From: Granulicella sapmiensis
GTDB lineage: Bacteria > Acidobacteriota > Terriglobia > Terriglobales > Acidobacteriaceae
Assembly: GCA_026225395.1 (NCBI GenBank)
Contig: JAMFSR010000013.1
Location: 62,001 to 126,000 of the forward strand
Reading direction: 5' to 3'
DNA length: 64,000 nt
The notes under the pieces were generated by a model. The model did no database searches and was not told where the DNA came from. It saw only the letters and a program-made list of their open reading frames with translations. How positions within the stretch are numbered: the stretch's first letter is position 1; each line of letters starts with the position of its first letter. This document shows positions 36,036 through 45,142 of this stretch, piece by piece. The position numbers and the translations under genes are program-made.

Positions 36036-38252
36036 ATGGTTATGAAGGCAATCTTTGGAACGACTCTTCTAGTGGTGAGTCTGCTGGCCGCAAGGGTCCC
36101 TGCTGTCGCGCAACAGCCGCAGCATTCGTTGCCTTGGTTCAACACAAGCTTGTCACCGGATGAACGCGCGAATCTCCTGCTGCATGAGATGACACAGGCG
36201 GAAAAGATCCAGATGGTTCATGGTATCGGGTGGGGACCTCTGCGTCCGGGCTCACCTGTCCCTCTGGGCAACAATGGTGGTGCAGGTGAAGTAGTTGGCA
36301 TCCCTCGCCTCGGTATCCCTGATTTAAATCAGGCTGATTCGGCAGTAGGCATACGCATGGCGGCAGAGCAGAGCCGTTACGCTACATTGTTGCCATCCGT
36401 GCTGGGCGCTGCTGCTTCCTGGGATAACGATGCAGCCTATCTCTATGGAGACGTCATCGGACGGGAACTGCGTGCGCAGGGGTATAACGAGTCTATCGGT
36501 GGCGGAGTCGATCTGGCGCGCGATCCGCGCAACGGAAGATTATTTGAGTATCCCGGCGAAGATCCTGTCTTGGCCGGCTATACGGTGGGCAATCTCATCC
36601 GCGGTGTGCAGGCCAATCATGTGATGGGCGATATCAAGCACTATGCCTTCAACGATCAAGAAACGGGCCGCACGATTGTCGATGTCCATATCGACCACAA
36701 AGCAGCGCGGGAAAGCGATCTGCTGGCCTTTGAGTTGGGTATCCGTATAGGCCATCCGGCATCGGTCATGTGCTCCTATAACAAGCTAAATGGCGATTGG
36801 GCCTGCGAGAACGACTGGCTCTTGAATCACATTCTCAAACATGACTGGAACTTTCCCGGCTTCGTCTTATCTGACTGGGAGGGAACTCACTCCACAGTCA
36901 AAGCTGTGATGGCCGGCCTCGATATGGAACAGCCCAGTAGCGATTTTTTCGGTCCGGCACTCGCGCAGGCCGTGTCGTCAGGCAGCGTTCCGCAAGCAAG
37001 GCTCGATGATATGGTCCACCGTATTTTACGCGGCATGTTCGCCACTGGTGTGATCGATCACCCCACAACTCCGCGTAAAGTAGTCGACCCTTTTCTCGGA
37101 CGTGACGACGCCCAGAAAATTGCGGAAGAGAGCATCGTTATGTTGAAGAATGTGGGTGGAGTTCTGCCGTTGAATCCGGCTCGTCTCCACACCATTGCCA
37201 TTATCGGAGCACACGCTGACGTGGGTGTGATGTCCGGGGGCGGATCTGCGCAGGTCGATGCACCCGGCGGCAACACCATCCGTCCGAATACACCCACTCA
37301 ATGGGGCGAGCCGGTCTACTTTCCATCGTCGCCGATGCGCTATATCCGGGAACACGCACCGAATGCAGACGTACGATTCGATGCAGGCGTCGATCTCGTT
37401 TCAGCAGCGACGTTGGCAAAGAACTCTGACGTCGCCATTGTCTTTGCGGATCAATATATGAGCGAAGGGGCCGATTCTCTGACGCTCTCCTTGCCAAACA
37501 ATCAAGATGCCTTGATTCAGGCCGTCACAGCCGCCAATCCTCATACAGTGGTCGTGCTGGTCACCGGCAATCCGGTGAGTATGCCGTGGGCCCACCAGGC
37601 CTCTGCAATTCTGGAAGCGTGGTATCCCGGTATTGGAGGCGGTCAGGCGATCGCAAACATTCTCTTTGGCAGCGTCAATCCCTCCGGCAAGCTGCCCATT
37701 ACTTTTGCGAAGAGTGAAGCAGACTTACCTCATCCGCAGATATTCGGTATCGATGCAAGCGCGGGCCAGGCTGGTTTGCCGGAGCACTGGAGCGCGGAGC
37801 GACAGAAGACTTCGTTCCCCGCAAACTTCACCGAAGGAGCGCGTGTTGGGTATAAGTGGTTCGATTCTGAAGACAAGCAACCATTGTTCCCCTTCGGCTT
37901 CGGGCTCTCTTACACCACGTTTCGTTACTCTGGTCTTCATGCGGATGCGGCATCGAAGTCGGTAACGTTTACGCTGGAGAACACTGGCCAACGCGCTGGA
38001 ACGGAGATCACTGAGGTCTATGTGCAGCTGCCTCATTCTTCCGGCGAAAACTTTCGTCGGCTCGCAGGATGGCAACGAGTAGCGCTTGCTCCGGGTGAAC
38101 AGAGGTCAATCCACATAGAACTGGAATCGCTCGCGCTGGCTAGCTTCGATGAGGCCGCAGAGAAATGGCAATGGCTTCCGGGAGATTACGTTGTATCTGT
38201 CGGAGGCTCCTCACGCGACCTGCATTTGCAAGGTGGGATGACGATGCGGTAG
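36036..38252 (+). CDS. GH3 beta-glucosidase/beta-xylosidase
   Basis: 738 residues from ATG 36036; GTG 36027, nearer to a GAGGG site, and ATG 36042 are alternatives. A signal peptide ends ARVPAVAQ. The GH3 barrel has DSAVGIRMAAEQSRYATLLP, GDIKHYAFNDQETGR and MCSYNKLNGDWACEN; the nucleophile is Asp280 in FVLSDWEGTHST. The second domain has IVMLKNVGGVLPLNP, AWYPGIGGGQAIANILFG and NPSGKLPITF, and a fibronectin-III-like domain closes the protein (FGFGLSYTTF, TLENTGQRAGTE). With the GH31 enzyme upstream it would degrade a mixed alpha/beta oligosaccharide, for example from xyloglucan. The broken GH3 gene at 12960 is a relative. Confidence 0.92.
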   Translation: MVMKAIFGTTLLVVSLLAARVPAVAQQPQHSLPWFNTSLSPDERANLLLHEMTQAEKIQMVHGIGWGPLRPGSPVPLGNNGGAGEVVGIPRLGIPDLNQADSAVGIRMAAEQSRYATLLPSVLGAAASWDNDAAYLYGDVIGRELRAQGYNESIGGGVDLARDPRNGRLFEYPGEDPVLAGYTVGNLIRGVQANHVMGDIKHYAFNDQETGRTIVDVHIDHKAARESDLLAFELGIRIGHPASVMCSYNKLNGDWACENDWLLNHILKHDWNFPGFVLSDWEGTHSTVKAVMAGLDMEQPSSDFFGPALAQAVSSGSVPQARLDDMVHRILRGMFATGVIDHPTTPRKVVDPFLGRDDAQKIAEESIVMLKNVGGVLPLNPARLHTIAIIGAHADVGVMSGGGSAQVDAPGGNTIRPNTPTQWGEPVYFPSSPMRYIREHAPNADVRFDAGVDLVSAATLAKNSDVAIVFADQYMSEGADSLTLSLPNNQDALIQAVTAANPHTVVVLVTGNPVSMPWAHQASAILEAWYPGIGGGQAIANILFGSVNPSGKLPITFAKSEADLPHPQIFGIDASAGQAGLPEHWSAERQKTSFPANFTEGARVGYKWFDSEDKQPLFPFGFGLSYTTFRYSGLHADAASKSVTFTLENTGQRAGTEITEVYVQLPHSSGENFRRLAGWQRVALAPGEQRSIHIELESLALASFDEAAEKWQWLPGDYVVSVGGSSRDLHLQGGMTMR

Positions 38253-38262
38253 CGAAGTGACT

Positions 38263-38688
38263 TCAGAAAGTATGAGAAAGCAAGATACGTTCGGATTCTT
38301 TGATGGGCATGTCGTTGATGCTTGCTTCGCGGCGTTGCATCAGGCCCGATGAGGCAAACTCCCAAAGCTCGTTGCCGTAACTCCGGAACCACTGGCCGCT
38401 ATCGTCGTGCCACTCGTACTGGAACTTGACCGCCATGCGGTTGTTCCGGAAGCCCCATAGCTCCTTCTTCAGTTTGTAGCCAAGCTCACGGTTCCACTTG
38501 CGCCTGAGGAACTCGACAACGGCCTGTCGTCCGGTGAGGAACTCGGTACGATTTCGCCACACCGTATCTTCGGTATAAGCTGCCGCTACCCGTTCCGGGT
38601 CACGTGTATTCCAAAGGTCCTCAGCGATTTGTACTTTCAGGAGAGCTTGGTCCGGATCTGTGAATGGGGGAACGATGATGGAGCTCAT
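38263..38688 (-). CDS. DUF1348 (NTF2-like) protein
   Basis: 141 residues from ATG 38688 (MSSIIVPPF), which has an AAAGGA site; an upstream ATG at 38736 is less likely. The sequence [52 protein letters not shown] and SYGNELWEF matches the DUF1348 family, small cone-shaped proteins of the SnoaL/NTF2 fold. The biochemical role of the family is not settled. The gene is convergent with the GH3 gene and lies 75 bases downstream of a LacI regulator gene on the same strand, with no clear functional tie to either. Confidence 0.9.
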   Translation of the reverse strand: MSSIIVPPFTDPDQALLKVQIAEDLWNTRDPERVAAAYTEDTVWRNRTEFLTGRQAVVEFLRRKWNRELGYKLKKELWGFRNNRMAVKFQYEWHDDSGQWFRSYGNELWEFASSGLMQRREASINDMPIKESERILLSHTF

Positions 38689-38762
38689 GAAGAATCCTTT
38701 CTGGTCGTGCGAGCTGCCCGGGAACGGGTTCGGCACTAGAAATCAAATTTGACCGAGGCGCG

Positions 38763-39812
38763 TCAATCTCTTAAGCGGCTCGTTCGGACGCGGGCTGTCG
38801 ATTCGCGAACCACCAACTCTGGTTCAATCCGGGAGATCTCCGGAACCTTGGCTCCGCCAATCTTCTTGAGCAGCAACGAGGCTGCGACGTTCCCCATCTG
38901 CTGGAGCGGCTGGCGAATCGTAGTCAGTCGCGGAGTGTAGTACTCGGCTGCCGGAATATCGTCGAAGCCCATCACCGACACATCATTCGGTACACGCAGC
39001 CCCGCGTCGTGAAGGCCGCGCACCGTGCCGATGGCCGCGACATCGTTGAAGCAGAGGACCGCCGTGAAGTCTTTGCGGCGCATCAGCAATTGCTGGATGC
39101 CGATATATCCCAGGTCGGACGAGTGGCTGTCCTTGTCCAGGCGAATCACCATCTCCGGAGGAACTTCGAGCCCAAGCGAACGAGCCACGTGCAGTGTGGA
39201 GCGCCAGCGGCTGCGCGAGTCGGAGCTGAAGAGCTGGCCACGCATATAAGCGATCCTGCGATGGCCCAACCGATAGAGATGGCCGAGGGCCAGCTCTGCG
39301 GCGCGTTCGTGATCGAGCACAACGTTGGCCACACCAGGCACAGCCGTATGTCCCGCAACGGCAACCGTAGGGCAGGGCGGAGAATTTTCAAGGTGCGTGT
39401 CGATGACCAGCAGGCCTTCGACGCCGCGGGCGTGCAGCAGCCCTGGATACTCCGCCACCAGGTCGACCCTGTGGCGATGATGCGCCGTGAAGAAGAAGAA
39501 GCCCTCCTTCATGAGCATGTCGGCGGCGCCGCTCAACACCTGCGAGTGGTAGCCATCGCCCAGCTCGGGAAGGAGGATCCCAATCGTTTGAGTACGTTTG
39601 CCTTGCAGTGACCGGGCCGCGTGGCTCGGCTGATAGCCGAACTCTCGCGCTGCATCGCGAACACGCTGCCGTGTCTTCTCGGGAATCGACCGGTTGGGTG
39701 CATTGTTCAGAACGAAGGAAACGGTAGCGGCACTCAGGTCAAGATGCTCGGCAAGCATCTTCAGGCTCACGGGTCGCGTCGGTTTCGGCGTTGTTGCAGG
39801 CTGCTTCGGCAT
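38763..39812 (-). CDS. LacI-family transcriptional regulator
   Basis: 349 residues. The N-terminal helix-turn-helix spans 16-69 (SLKMLAEHLDLSAATVSFVL, hinge near YQPSHAARSLQG) and the sugar-binding domain follows (TIGILLPELGDGYHSQVLSG, FTAVLCFNDVAAIGTVRGL, VSVMGFDDIPAAEYYTPRL, TTIRQPLQQMG), ending ELVVRESTAR. A Pro/Thr-rich tail precedes the DNA-binding domain. It probably controls carbohydrate genes; the GH31-GH3 operon is closest but is transcribed towards it. No clear palindrome is visible directly upstream, so autoregulation cannot be claimed. Confidence 0.93.
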   Translation of the reverse strand: MPKQPATTPKPTRPVSLKMLAEHLDLSAATVSFVLNNAPNRSIPEKTRQRVRDAAREFGYQPSHAARSLQGKRTQTIGILLPELGDGYHSQVLSGAADMLMKEGFFFFTAHHRHRVDLVAEYPGLLHARGVEGLLVIDTHLENSPPCPTVAVAGHTAVPGVANVVLDHERAAELALGHLYRLGHRRIAYMRGQLFSSDSRSRWRSTLHVARSLGLEVPPEMVIRLDKDSHSSDLGYIGIQQLLMRRKDFTAVLCFNDVAAIGTVRGLHDAGLRVPNDVSVMGFDDIPAAEYYTPRLTTIRQPLQQMGNVAASLLLKKIGGAKVPEISRIEPELVVRESTARVRTSRLRD

Positions 39813-39921
39813 CGGATTCGCTTGGACAGTTTATTGCATGTAATCGGTTCAAACGCGGGAAATCTGCGTTATGTGTGGAGTTCGATACCCTTGCCGTGCC
39901 TCCACTAGCCCCGGGTTGCAC

Positions 39922-40722
39922 TTATTTCTTCGTGCTGGCGCCTCCCAGTGCATGCGTAATTTCCATCGATGCCTTCTTGAGCGCTTCAATCACATGGCCG
40001 CTCTGCATGGAAGATCCACTGTGCTGGATGTAGGGTACGGTGATTGCTGCAAGTGCTATGCCGCGGTCTCCAAAGATTGGGAAGCTGATATTCACGACGC
40101 CCTTCACCAGATAGCTCGCCCGCTTCTCGTAGCCCGTCTTGCGGATGCGTTCCAGATGCATATCCAGGTCTCGCGGCGGCTTTTTGCCGGTCTCGCGGCT
40201 CCATGTATCCAGCATGCGCTCTCTCTGCTCCTCGTCCTGGTGCGCAAGGATGACATATCCGCTAGCCGCTTCCATCAGGCCTACAGTTGATCCCAGCTTT
40301 ACGTAGAACCCAAGATTTGACGGCGCATTTACCTGGGCGACGATGACGACCCGGTCGCCTTCCAACACGCCGATATGGCACGACTGCATCGTTTCGTGAG
40401 CGAACCGGTTCATCACGGGAAAAGCATCGAGGATCAGCCGTTCGGTTGGCGGATGTTCCTGCACCAACTTGAACAACTTCAGCGTCAGGGAGTAGCGTTC
40501 CTGATCTACCTGCGCGATGTACCCACGTCGTTCGAGGCACAACAGCATGCGGAAGATTTCGGAGACCGTTCGATTCAACCTGCGGGCAACCTGGCTCTTG
40601 GTCAGGCCTTCCGGTTCGTGCGCAAGCAACTCAAGCACATCGAGGCCTTTTTCAAGCGCCGGCGTGGCATAGTTCATAACCTTCTTCTGCTTGGCAGGGG
40701 CTGCTGCGCTTGGTTTTTTCAT
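39922..40722 (-). CDS. IclR-family transcriptional regulator
   Basis: 266 residues. A basic N-terminal tail is followed by the IclR winged helix (17-80; YATPALEKGLDVLELLA, GLTKSQVARRLNRTVSEIFR, LERRGYI) and the effector domain (SCHIGVLEGDRVVIVAQV, GSTVGLMEAASGYVILA, GYEKRASYLVKGVVNISFPI, IALAAITVPYI). Such proteins regulate catabolic operons in response to small organic acids or sugar derivatives. It lies between the LacI gene (same strand, 109 bases away) and the divergent tRNA-Gly gene; its targets are unknown. Confidence 0.93.
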   Translation of the reverse strand: MKKPSAAAPAKQKKVMNYATPALEKGLDVLELLAHEPEGLTKSQVARRLNRTVSEIFRMLLCLERRGYIAQVDQERYSLTLKLFKLVQEHPPTERLILDAFPVMNRFAHETMQSCHIGVLEGDRVVIVAQVNAPSNLGFYVKLGSTVGLMEAASGYVILAHQDEEQRERMLDTWSRETGKKPPRDLDMHLERIRKTGYEKRASYLVKGVVNISFPIFGDRGIALAAITVPYIQHSGSSMQSGHVIEALKKASMEITHALGGASTKK

Positions 40723-40784
40723 AGTGGTTTACCGGCGTGCTCCTTAAACTCTAGACAGAGTACAGCAGCCCCCCGGCCCGGCGT

Positions 40785-40790
40785 TATAAT
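40785..40790 (+). promoter_or_regulatory. -10 element of the tRNA-Gly promoter
   Basis: TATAAT ends 13 bases before the mature tRNA 5' end. A good -35 box is not evident at 17 bases upstream. Confidence 0.55.
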
Positions 40791-40803
40791 CACTGGAAGA
40801 CGA

Positions 40804-40878
40804 GCGGGAGTAGTTCAGTGGCAGAACGTCAGCTTCCCAAGCTGAATGTCGCCGGTTCGATCCCGGTCTCCCGCTCCA
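40804..40878 (+). tRNA. tRNA-Gly (anticodon CCC)
   Basis: A complete 75-base cloverleaf with encoded CCA. Acceptor stem GCGGGAG pairs with CTCCCGC, the anticodon stem TCAGC/GCTGA encloses the loop TTCCCAA (anticodon CCC), and the T arm contains GGTTCGATCC. Discriminator base is T. It would read GGG glycine codons. Confidence 0.97.
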
Positions 40879-41022
40879 CGTCTTTCCCTTCAGTCTGGAC
40901 CCTCAAGGCTTTACACCTCCCAGGATGAGTCTTGGAATGGCGTCGATGACGACCGTGCCGTTAGCATCGTGTGCGATGAGCGGTCTATAGAGTTGTAAGC
41001 TCTCGGACGAACGCCACAAAAC

Positions 41023-41052
41023 AAAAGGCCGCGCAAACATGCGCGGCCTTTT
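41023..41052 (-). terminator. Bidirectional terminator below the S41 protease gene
   Basis: Perfect stem AAAAGGCCGCGC / GCGCGGCCTTTT with a 6-base loop. It lies 13 bases after the protease stop codon (minus strand) and has T runs on both sides. Confidence 0.92.
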
Positions 41053-41064
41053 ATCTCTTCCTGC

Positions 41065-42663
41065 TTATCTACTGGCCGTCTGTGTCTTCTGTTCGGAGGG
41101 CAGCGTGTGGTTCTCAAGCGCCAGCGCCTCAGGCATAAACGTCAGCGCCTTTGCAATCTGCGGATCCCACAATGCGCGCACCTGCATGCCCAGCGCCTGG
41201 CCGAACTGCGAGGTAAACAGCTCAGCCTTGATGCTCGACTTGATCCAGTCGCTGTTGTCGGCCACATCCTTATCGGTGTAGTCAATCTTCTCGGTCTTCA
41301 GGAAGTCTTCAAACTGCCGCAGGATGGCGTCGTCCACAGTGAAGTCCTTGGCCACCGCGTGATCGGCCAGATAGTGCTTCGAGAAGTTGAAGAACGCATA
41401 GTGCTGCAGCAGCACATCTTCAAAGTGGTTCGACTTCAGCTCAGCGATCTTCTCATCCGGCGTGATGCCGCCGCCGCCATAAACCGTGCGTCCGGAATCC
41501 GTCAGCTTCACTTCCTTGTTCGAGTTATCCGCCGGCTTCGCACCTTCGCGCCCGTAGTAGTAGTCGTACAGCGAAAGCCCTTCATAGTTCCGCTGGATCA
41601 ACCTTCCCGAAGGCGTGTAGTAGTGGAACGTCGTCAGCGCCAGCCCGGTATTCTCAGACAACGGAATCACCGTCTGCACCAGCCCCTTGCCGAACGTCGT
41701 CTCGCCCACGATCAGCGCGCGATCATGGTCCTGCAAGGCACCCGAAACAATCTCCGCCGCCGAAGCCGTATTGCGGTTCACGAGCACCACAATCGGATAC
41801 TTGCCATCCGAACCCTTGGGCGCGCGATATACCTGGTCGGGGAACGCCCGCCCACGCTGCGACACCACGATCTGGCCCTTCTGCAAGAACTTGTCGGACA
41901 TATTGACGGCTTCATTCAGCAGGCCGCCCGGATTGCCCCGCAGATCGATCAGCAGACCCTGAAGGTTCGGCCCAAACTTATCCAGCGCCTCCTGTACCTC
42001 ATGCGAGGTCGTCTCCATAAAGTTCGTGACGTGGATATACCCAATCCCCGGCTTGATCTCAAACGCAATATCCACCGAGTACCGTGGAATCTCATCGCGC
42101 ACCAGGTTGAACACCAGCGGCTTCGGCGAACCCTCACGGCCCATCGTCACCGAAACATTTGTGCCGCGCGGCCCTTTCAGCATCGAAGCCACACCGGCCG
42201 AATCCATATGCTCAGTCGTCTTCCCATCCACAGCCAGGATCACATCGCCCGGCCGAATGCCTGCCTTATAAGAAGGTGTGCCCTCAAACGGCGCCAGCAC
42301 CACGATCTTGTCGCCCTGCGGCTGGATCTGCATGCCTACGCCGTAGTACTTACCGTGCTGGTCTTCGCGCATCTGCGCAAAGCTCTTCGGATCGTAGAAA
42401 TTCGAGTGCGGATCGAGCACATGGAGCATGCCCGGGATCGCGCCGTCGTAGATGGCCTTGTCCGCCTTGTCGCTGTCCAGTTTGTCAGCGTAGTTCTGCT
42501 CCACCAGCGCATACACATTGGTGAACGACTTCATCGAGTCCCGCAAATTGGACTCGTCAGTAGCCGTCTGCGCCGAAACGCCACCGAACACCGAGCCCGC
42601 AATGCCGCAGACTGCCAGGAAAATTGTTGCCGAAAAGAGTGCGCGACGGGAGCGGTTGGCCAT
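41065..42663 (-). CDS. S41A C-terminal processing peptidase (CtpA/Prc type)
   Basis: 532 residues with an N-terminal signal or anchor (ALFSATIFLAVCGIAGSVFGG). A PDZ domain covers about 105-180 (GVGMQIQPQGDKIVVLAPF, AGIRPGDVILAVDG) and the S41 catalytic core follows: GLLIDLRGNPGGLL, nucleophile Ser301 in RNTASAAEIVSGAL and general base Lys326 in GETTFGKGLVQT. The C-terminal 150 residues form a helical extension. It acts in the periplasm, removing C-terminal peptides or clearing damaged proteins. It is divergent from the PpiC/SurA-like gene, which fits a joint role in envelope protein quality control. Confidence 0.95.
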   Translation of the reverse strand: MANRSRRALFSATIFLAVCGIAGSVFGGVSAQTATDESNLRDSMKSFTNVYALVEQNYADKLDSDKADKAIYDGAIPGMLHVLDPHSNFYDPKSFAQMREDQHGKYYGVGMQIQPQGDKIVVLAPFEGTPSYKAGIRPGDVILAVDGKTTEHMDSAGVASMLKGPRGTNVSVTMGREGSPKPLVFNLVRDEIPRYSVDIAFEIKPGIGYIHVTNFMETTSHEVQEALDKFGPNLQGLLIDLRGNPGGLLNEAVNMSDKFLQKGQIVVSQRGRAFPDQVYRAPKGSDGKYPIVVLVNRNTASAAEIVSGALQDHDRALIVGETTFGKGLVQTVIPLSENTGLALTTFHYYTPSGRLIQRNYEGLSLYDYYYGREGAKPADNSNKEVKLTDSGRTVYGGGGITPDEKIAELKSNHFEDVLLQHYAFFNFSKHYLADHAVAKDFTVDDAILRQFEDFLKTEKIDYTDKDVADNSDWIKSSIKAELFTSQFGQALGMQVRALWDPQIAKALTFMPEALALENHTLPSEQKTQTASR

Positions 42664-42842
42664 AGGAGCGGAGAGTCCTCAAATAAAGCGAAAAAGCGGC
42701 GGAAGGCGCACAAAACCTGCACCACACTCCAGCCGTGTGGGTTGGACGGAGTATAGCACCGGCGGTTAGCTGTTTGCAGGCCGGGAACCGCCGCTTCCCG
42801 GCAATCCCTGAACCCTATTTCCGTTTAGAATAGGAGAGCCAG

Positions 42843-44945
42843 ATGACCTCTGTTTCGCCGCGCGGTCAAACCAAGCATCGCCTGATCGCGGCAGGGCATA
42901 ACTACAGGGGCAAGACTGTAAAGGAACGGATGATCGAGAAGCAGAATCGCAATACCTCCACGGGCCGGCTGTTTGCGGGCGCCTTGCTCCCTGTTGTATT
43001 GGCCGTAGCCGCCTTCAGCGCTGTTCCGTCTTTGGCTCAGGTGCAACGCCCCAACTATCAATTTGGCGCCACGCCTTTGCAGCTTCCGCCGTTGCCTGCC
43101 ACCGCGCCCATCACGCCCAACGGCGAAGTGGTGGAAGACATCGTGGCGCGCGTCAACGACCAGATCATCACCCGCAGCGAGTACGAGCAGGCCGAAGCCT
43201 CGCTGCTGCAGGAAGCCCAGCGCTCCGGCGCCACGCAAGCCGATCTCAACGCGCAGCAGCAGAACCTGCTCCGCGACATGATCGATCAGCAGATCCTGCT
43301 CTCCAAGGGCAAGGAGCTCGGCATCAGCGGCGACGCCGAAACCATGCGCCGCCTCGATGAGATCCGCAAGCAGAACCATCTCGATTCCATGGAAGCCCTG
43401 CAAAAGGCCGCCGCCACACAGGGCGTCTCGTTTGAGGACTTCAAGCAGGGAATCAAGAACAGCGCCATCACCCAGCAGGTCGTGCGCGATGAAGTCGGAC
43501 GCCGCCTCAACCCAACGCATCAGCAGGAACTGGACTACTACAACGCCCACTCCAAAGAGTTCGAGGTCCCCGAGCAGCTCCACCTCAGCGAAATCCTGAT
43601 CCCCACGCCGGACACCGCCACCCCCGCTCAGATCGACGAAGCAAAGGCCAAAGCCGATGACCTCGAAGCCAAGCTGAAAGCCGGTGGCAACTTCGCCGAG
43701 ATCGCCAAGGCTTCCTCCGGTGGCCCCACGGCTGCTGCCGGCGGCGACCTCGGCGACTTCAAGCGCGGCACCCTCGGCGACGTCCTCGAAAACGCGACCT
43801 TCCCACTGCCCGCAGGCGGCTTTACCACTCCCATCCGCACCCGCCAGGGCTACGTCATCCTCCGCGTCGATGCCCATCAGGCCGCCGGCGTTCCTCCTTT
43901 GGAGACCGTTGAAAACCAGGTGCAGGAAGGCGTCTACATGGATGCCCTGCAGCCTGCGCTGCGCGACTATCTCACCAAGGCCCGCACCGAGCTCTACGTA
44001 GACGTCAAGCCCGGCTTCGTCGATAGCGGCGCTCCTAAAAAGACCAGCCGCGATGTCTTCACCTCTTACACCGCACCGGCGCCCAAGAAGAAGGTCGTCA
44101 AGCACGAAAAGGCTGAGGAGCAAAAAGCCATTCGCGTGCAGGCAGAGCTCGCCGCCGCGCGTGCCAAGGTCGCCGAAAAGAACGCCCAGAAGGCTGCCGA
44201 AGCCGCCGCCAAAAATCCTGGCAGCGTAAAGAACGCCTCCAGGCCGGAAAAGAAGCAGAAGATTCACCGCGAAAAGATCCGCTACGGTCAGTCTCCGCGG
44301 AACACACTACCCAACGCTCCTACCGAAACCGCGACGGTCAACAACAATACGTTGGCTGGCCAGGCTCCGGGCGCCGCGATGGCCCTGGGCGAATCCACCA
44401 CGACCATCTCTACCGGTAACGCGATCGAAACCGCCGACGCGGACACCGATCCGCTTGCGCCCAAGGCCGCACCGCAGAAAAAGACGCGCTTCGCTCAGCG
44501 CGAGGTCGAACAGAACGAGAAGGGTCTCGAAACCAAACTCAACAAGGCAGAGCTCAAAGCAAGCAATCGCCCTGTAGTGGCCGACAAGCAGGCCACGACT
44601 GCGGAAAAGCTTCAAGCAGCGCCACTCGGCTTGAATGGAGACACCGCCAAGAAGACCAAGCCCAAGCGCGTAAAGGGCGCCCCCAAGGAGCGTCTGCAGG
44701 AGCAGCCCAGCAAGCCGGTAGACAACGGCCCAACCATCGCTCCCACGGCAAACCCGGCACTGGTCAACACACCAGCCGCCGTGCAGCACACGGACACGCC
44801 CGCGAAAACCGTTCCTTCGTCTGACCAGACAACACTACCCCCCGCCGACACCCCAGCTCCCGGCGCTCCGCCACAGGGTCAGCCACTCCCGGCCACAACC
44901 TCGACGGAGTCCAACGCCCCGGTCACCACCCCAGCACCTCACTAA
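42843..44945 (+). CDS. SurA/PpiC-type peptidyl-prolyl isomerase with long C-terminal tail
   Basis: 700 residues from ATG 42843 (site AGGAGAGCC); ATG 42930, also with a site (AAGGAACGG), gives a more usual signal peptide (LLPVVLAVAAFSAVPSLAQ). A SurA_N-like helical domain covers about 98-225 (VEDIVARVNDQIITRSEYEQ), then a parvulin domain about 235-345 (LHLSEILIPTP, GGDLGDFKRGTL, RQGYVILRVD). The last 300 residues are low-complexity Ala/Lys/Pro/Thr with repeated basic stretches (KKKVVKHEKAEEQKA, EKKQKIHREK), not part of known SurA proteins. It is a periplasmic chaperone for outer membrane proteins, needed given the large barrels encoded here. Confidence 0.9.
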   Translation: MTSVSPRGQTKHRLIAAGHNYRGKTVKERMIEKQNRNTSTGRLFAGALLPVVLAVAAFSAVPSLAQVQRPNYQFGATPLQLPPLPATAPITPNGEVVEDIVARVNDQIITRSEYEQAEASLLQEAQRSGATQADLNAQQQNLLRDMIDQQILLSKGKELGISGDAETMRRLDEIRKQNHLDSMEALQKAAATQGVSFEDFKQGIKNSAITQQVVRDEVGRRLNPTHQQELDYYNAHSKEFEVPEQLHLSEILIPTPDTATPAQIDEAKAKADDLEAKLKAGGNFAEIAKASSGGPTAAAGGDLGDFKRGTLGDVLENATFPLPAGGFTTPIRTRQGYVILRVDAHQAAGVPPLETVENQVQEGVYMDALQPALRDYLTKARTELYVDVKPGFVDSGAPKKTSRDVFTSYTAPAPKKKVVKHEKAEEQKAIRVQAELAAARAKVAEKNAQKAAEAAAKNPGSVKNASRPEKKQKIHREKIRYGQSPRNTLPNAPTETATVNNNTLAGQAPGAAMALGESTTTISTGNAIETADADTDPLAPKAAPQKKTRFAQREVEQNEKGLETKLNKAELKASNRPVVADKQATTAEKLQAAPLGLNGDTAKKTKPKRVKGAPKERLQEQPSKPVDNGPTIAPTANPALVNTPAAVQHTDTPAKTVPSSDQTTLPPADTPAPGAPPQGQPLPATTSTESNAPVTTPAPH

Positions 44946-44962
44946 ACAACTCAGCTTCCAAG

Positions 44963-45001
44963 CAGTAAAGGCCACGGATCCTCCGTGGCCTTTACTGTTT
45001 T
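44963..45001 (+). terminator. Strong intrinsic terminator
   Basis: A perfect 16-base-pair stem (44963-44978 with 44982-44997, arm CAGTAAAGGCCACGGA) with a 3-base loop and a TTTT tail. Confidence 0.95.
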
Positions 45002-45142
45002 CACCGCTGTTGTTGCTTACTTTCGCCGTCCTCCTTGAGCGCAGCGAAGAACCCGCGAACTTTCTCCAGAGTCGCCACGAACCTCATCCCTCCTTCCCTC
45101 ATTCCTCTCCAACCCACCCCGCAAGGTATCCTGATCTCCAGC

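Noticed and set aside
41107..42756. 549-codon plus-strand frame
   Set aside because: Antisense to the S41 protease, which has all catalytic motifs; the plus translation is Arg/His-rich and without domains.
42825..44267. 480-codon minus-strand frame
   Set aside because: Antisense to the PpiC/SurA-like gene; composition (Gly, Leu, Val, Asp) is that of a GC-rich shadow.
45036..45048. TGAGCGCAGCGAA, found again at 62452-62464
   Set aside because: A 13-base match of a kind frequent in GC-rich intergenic DNA; with two copies I cannot define an element.
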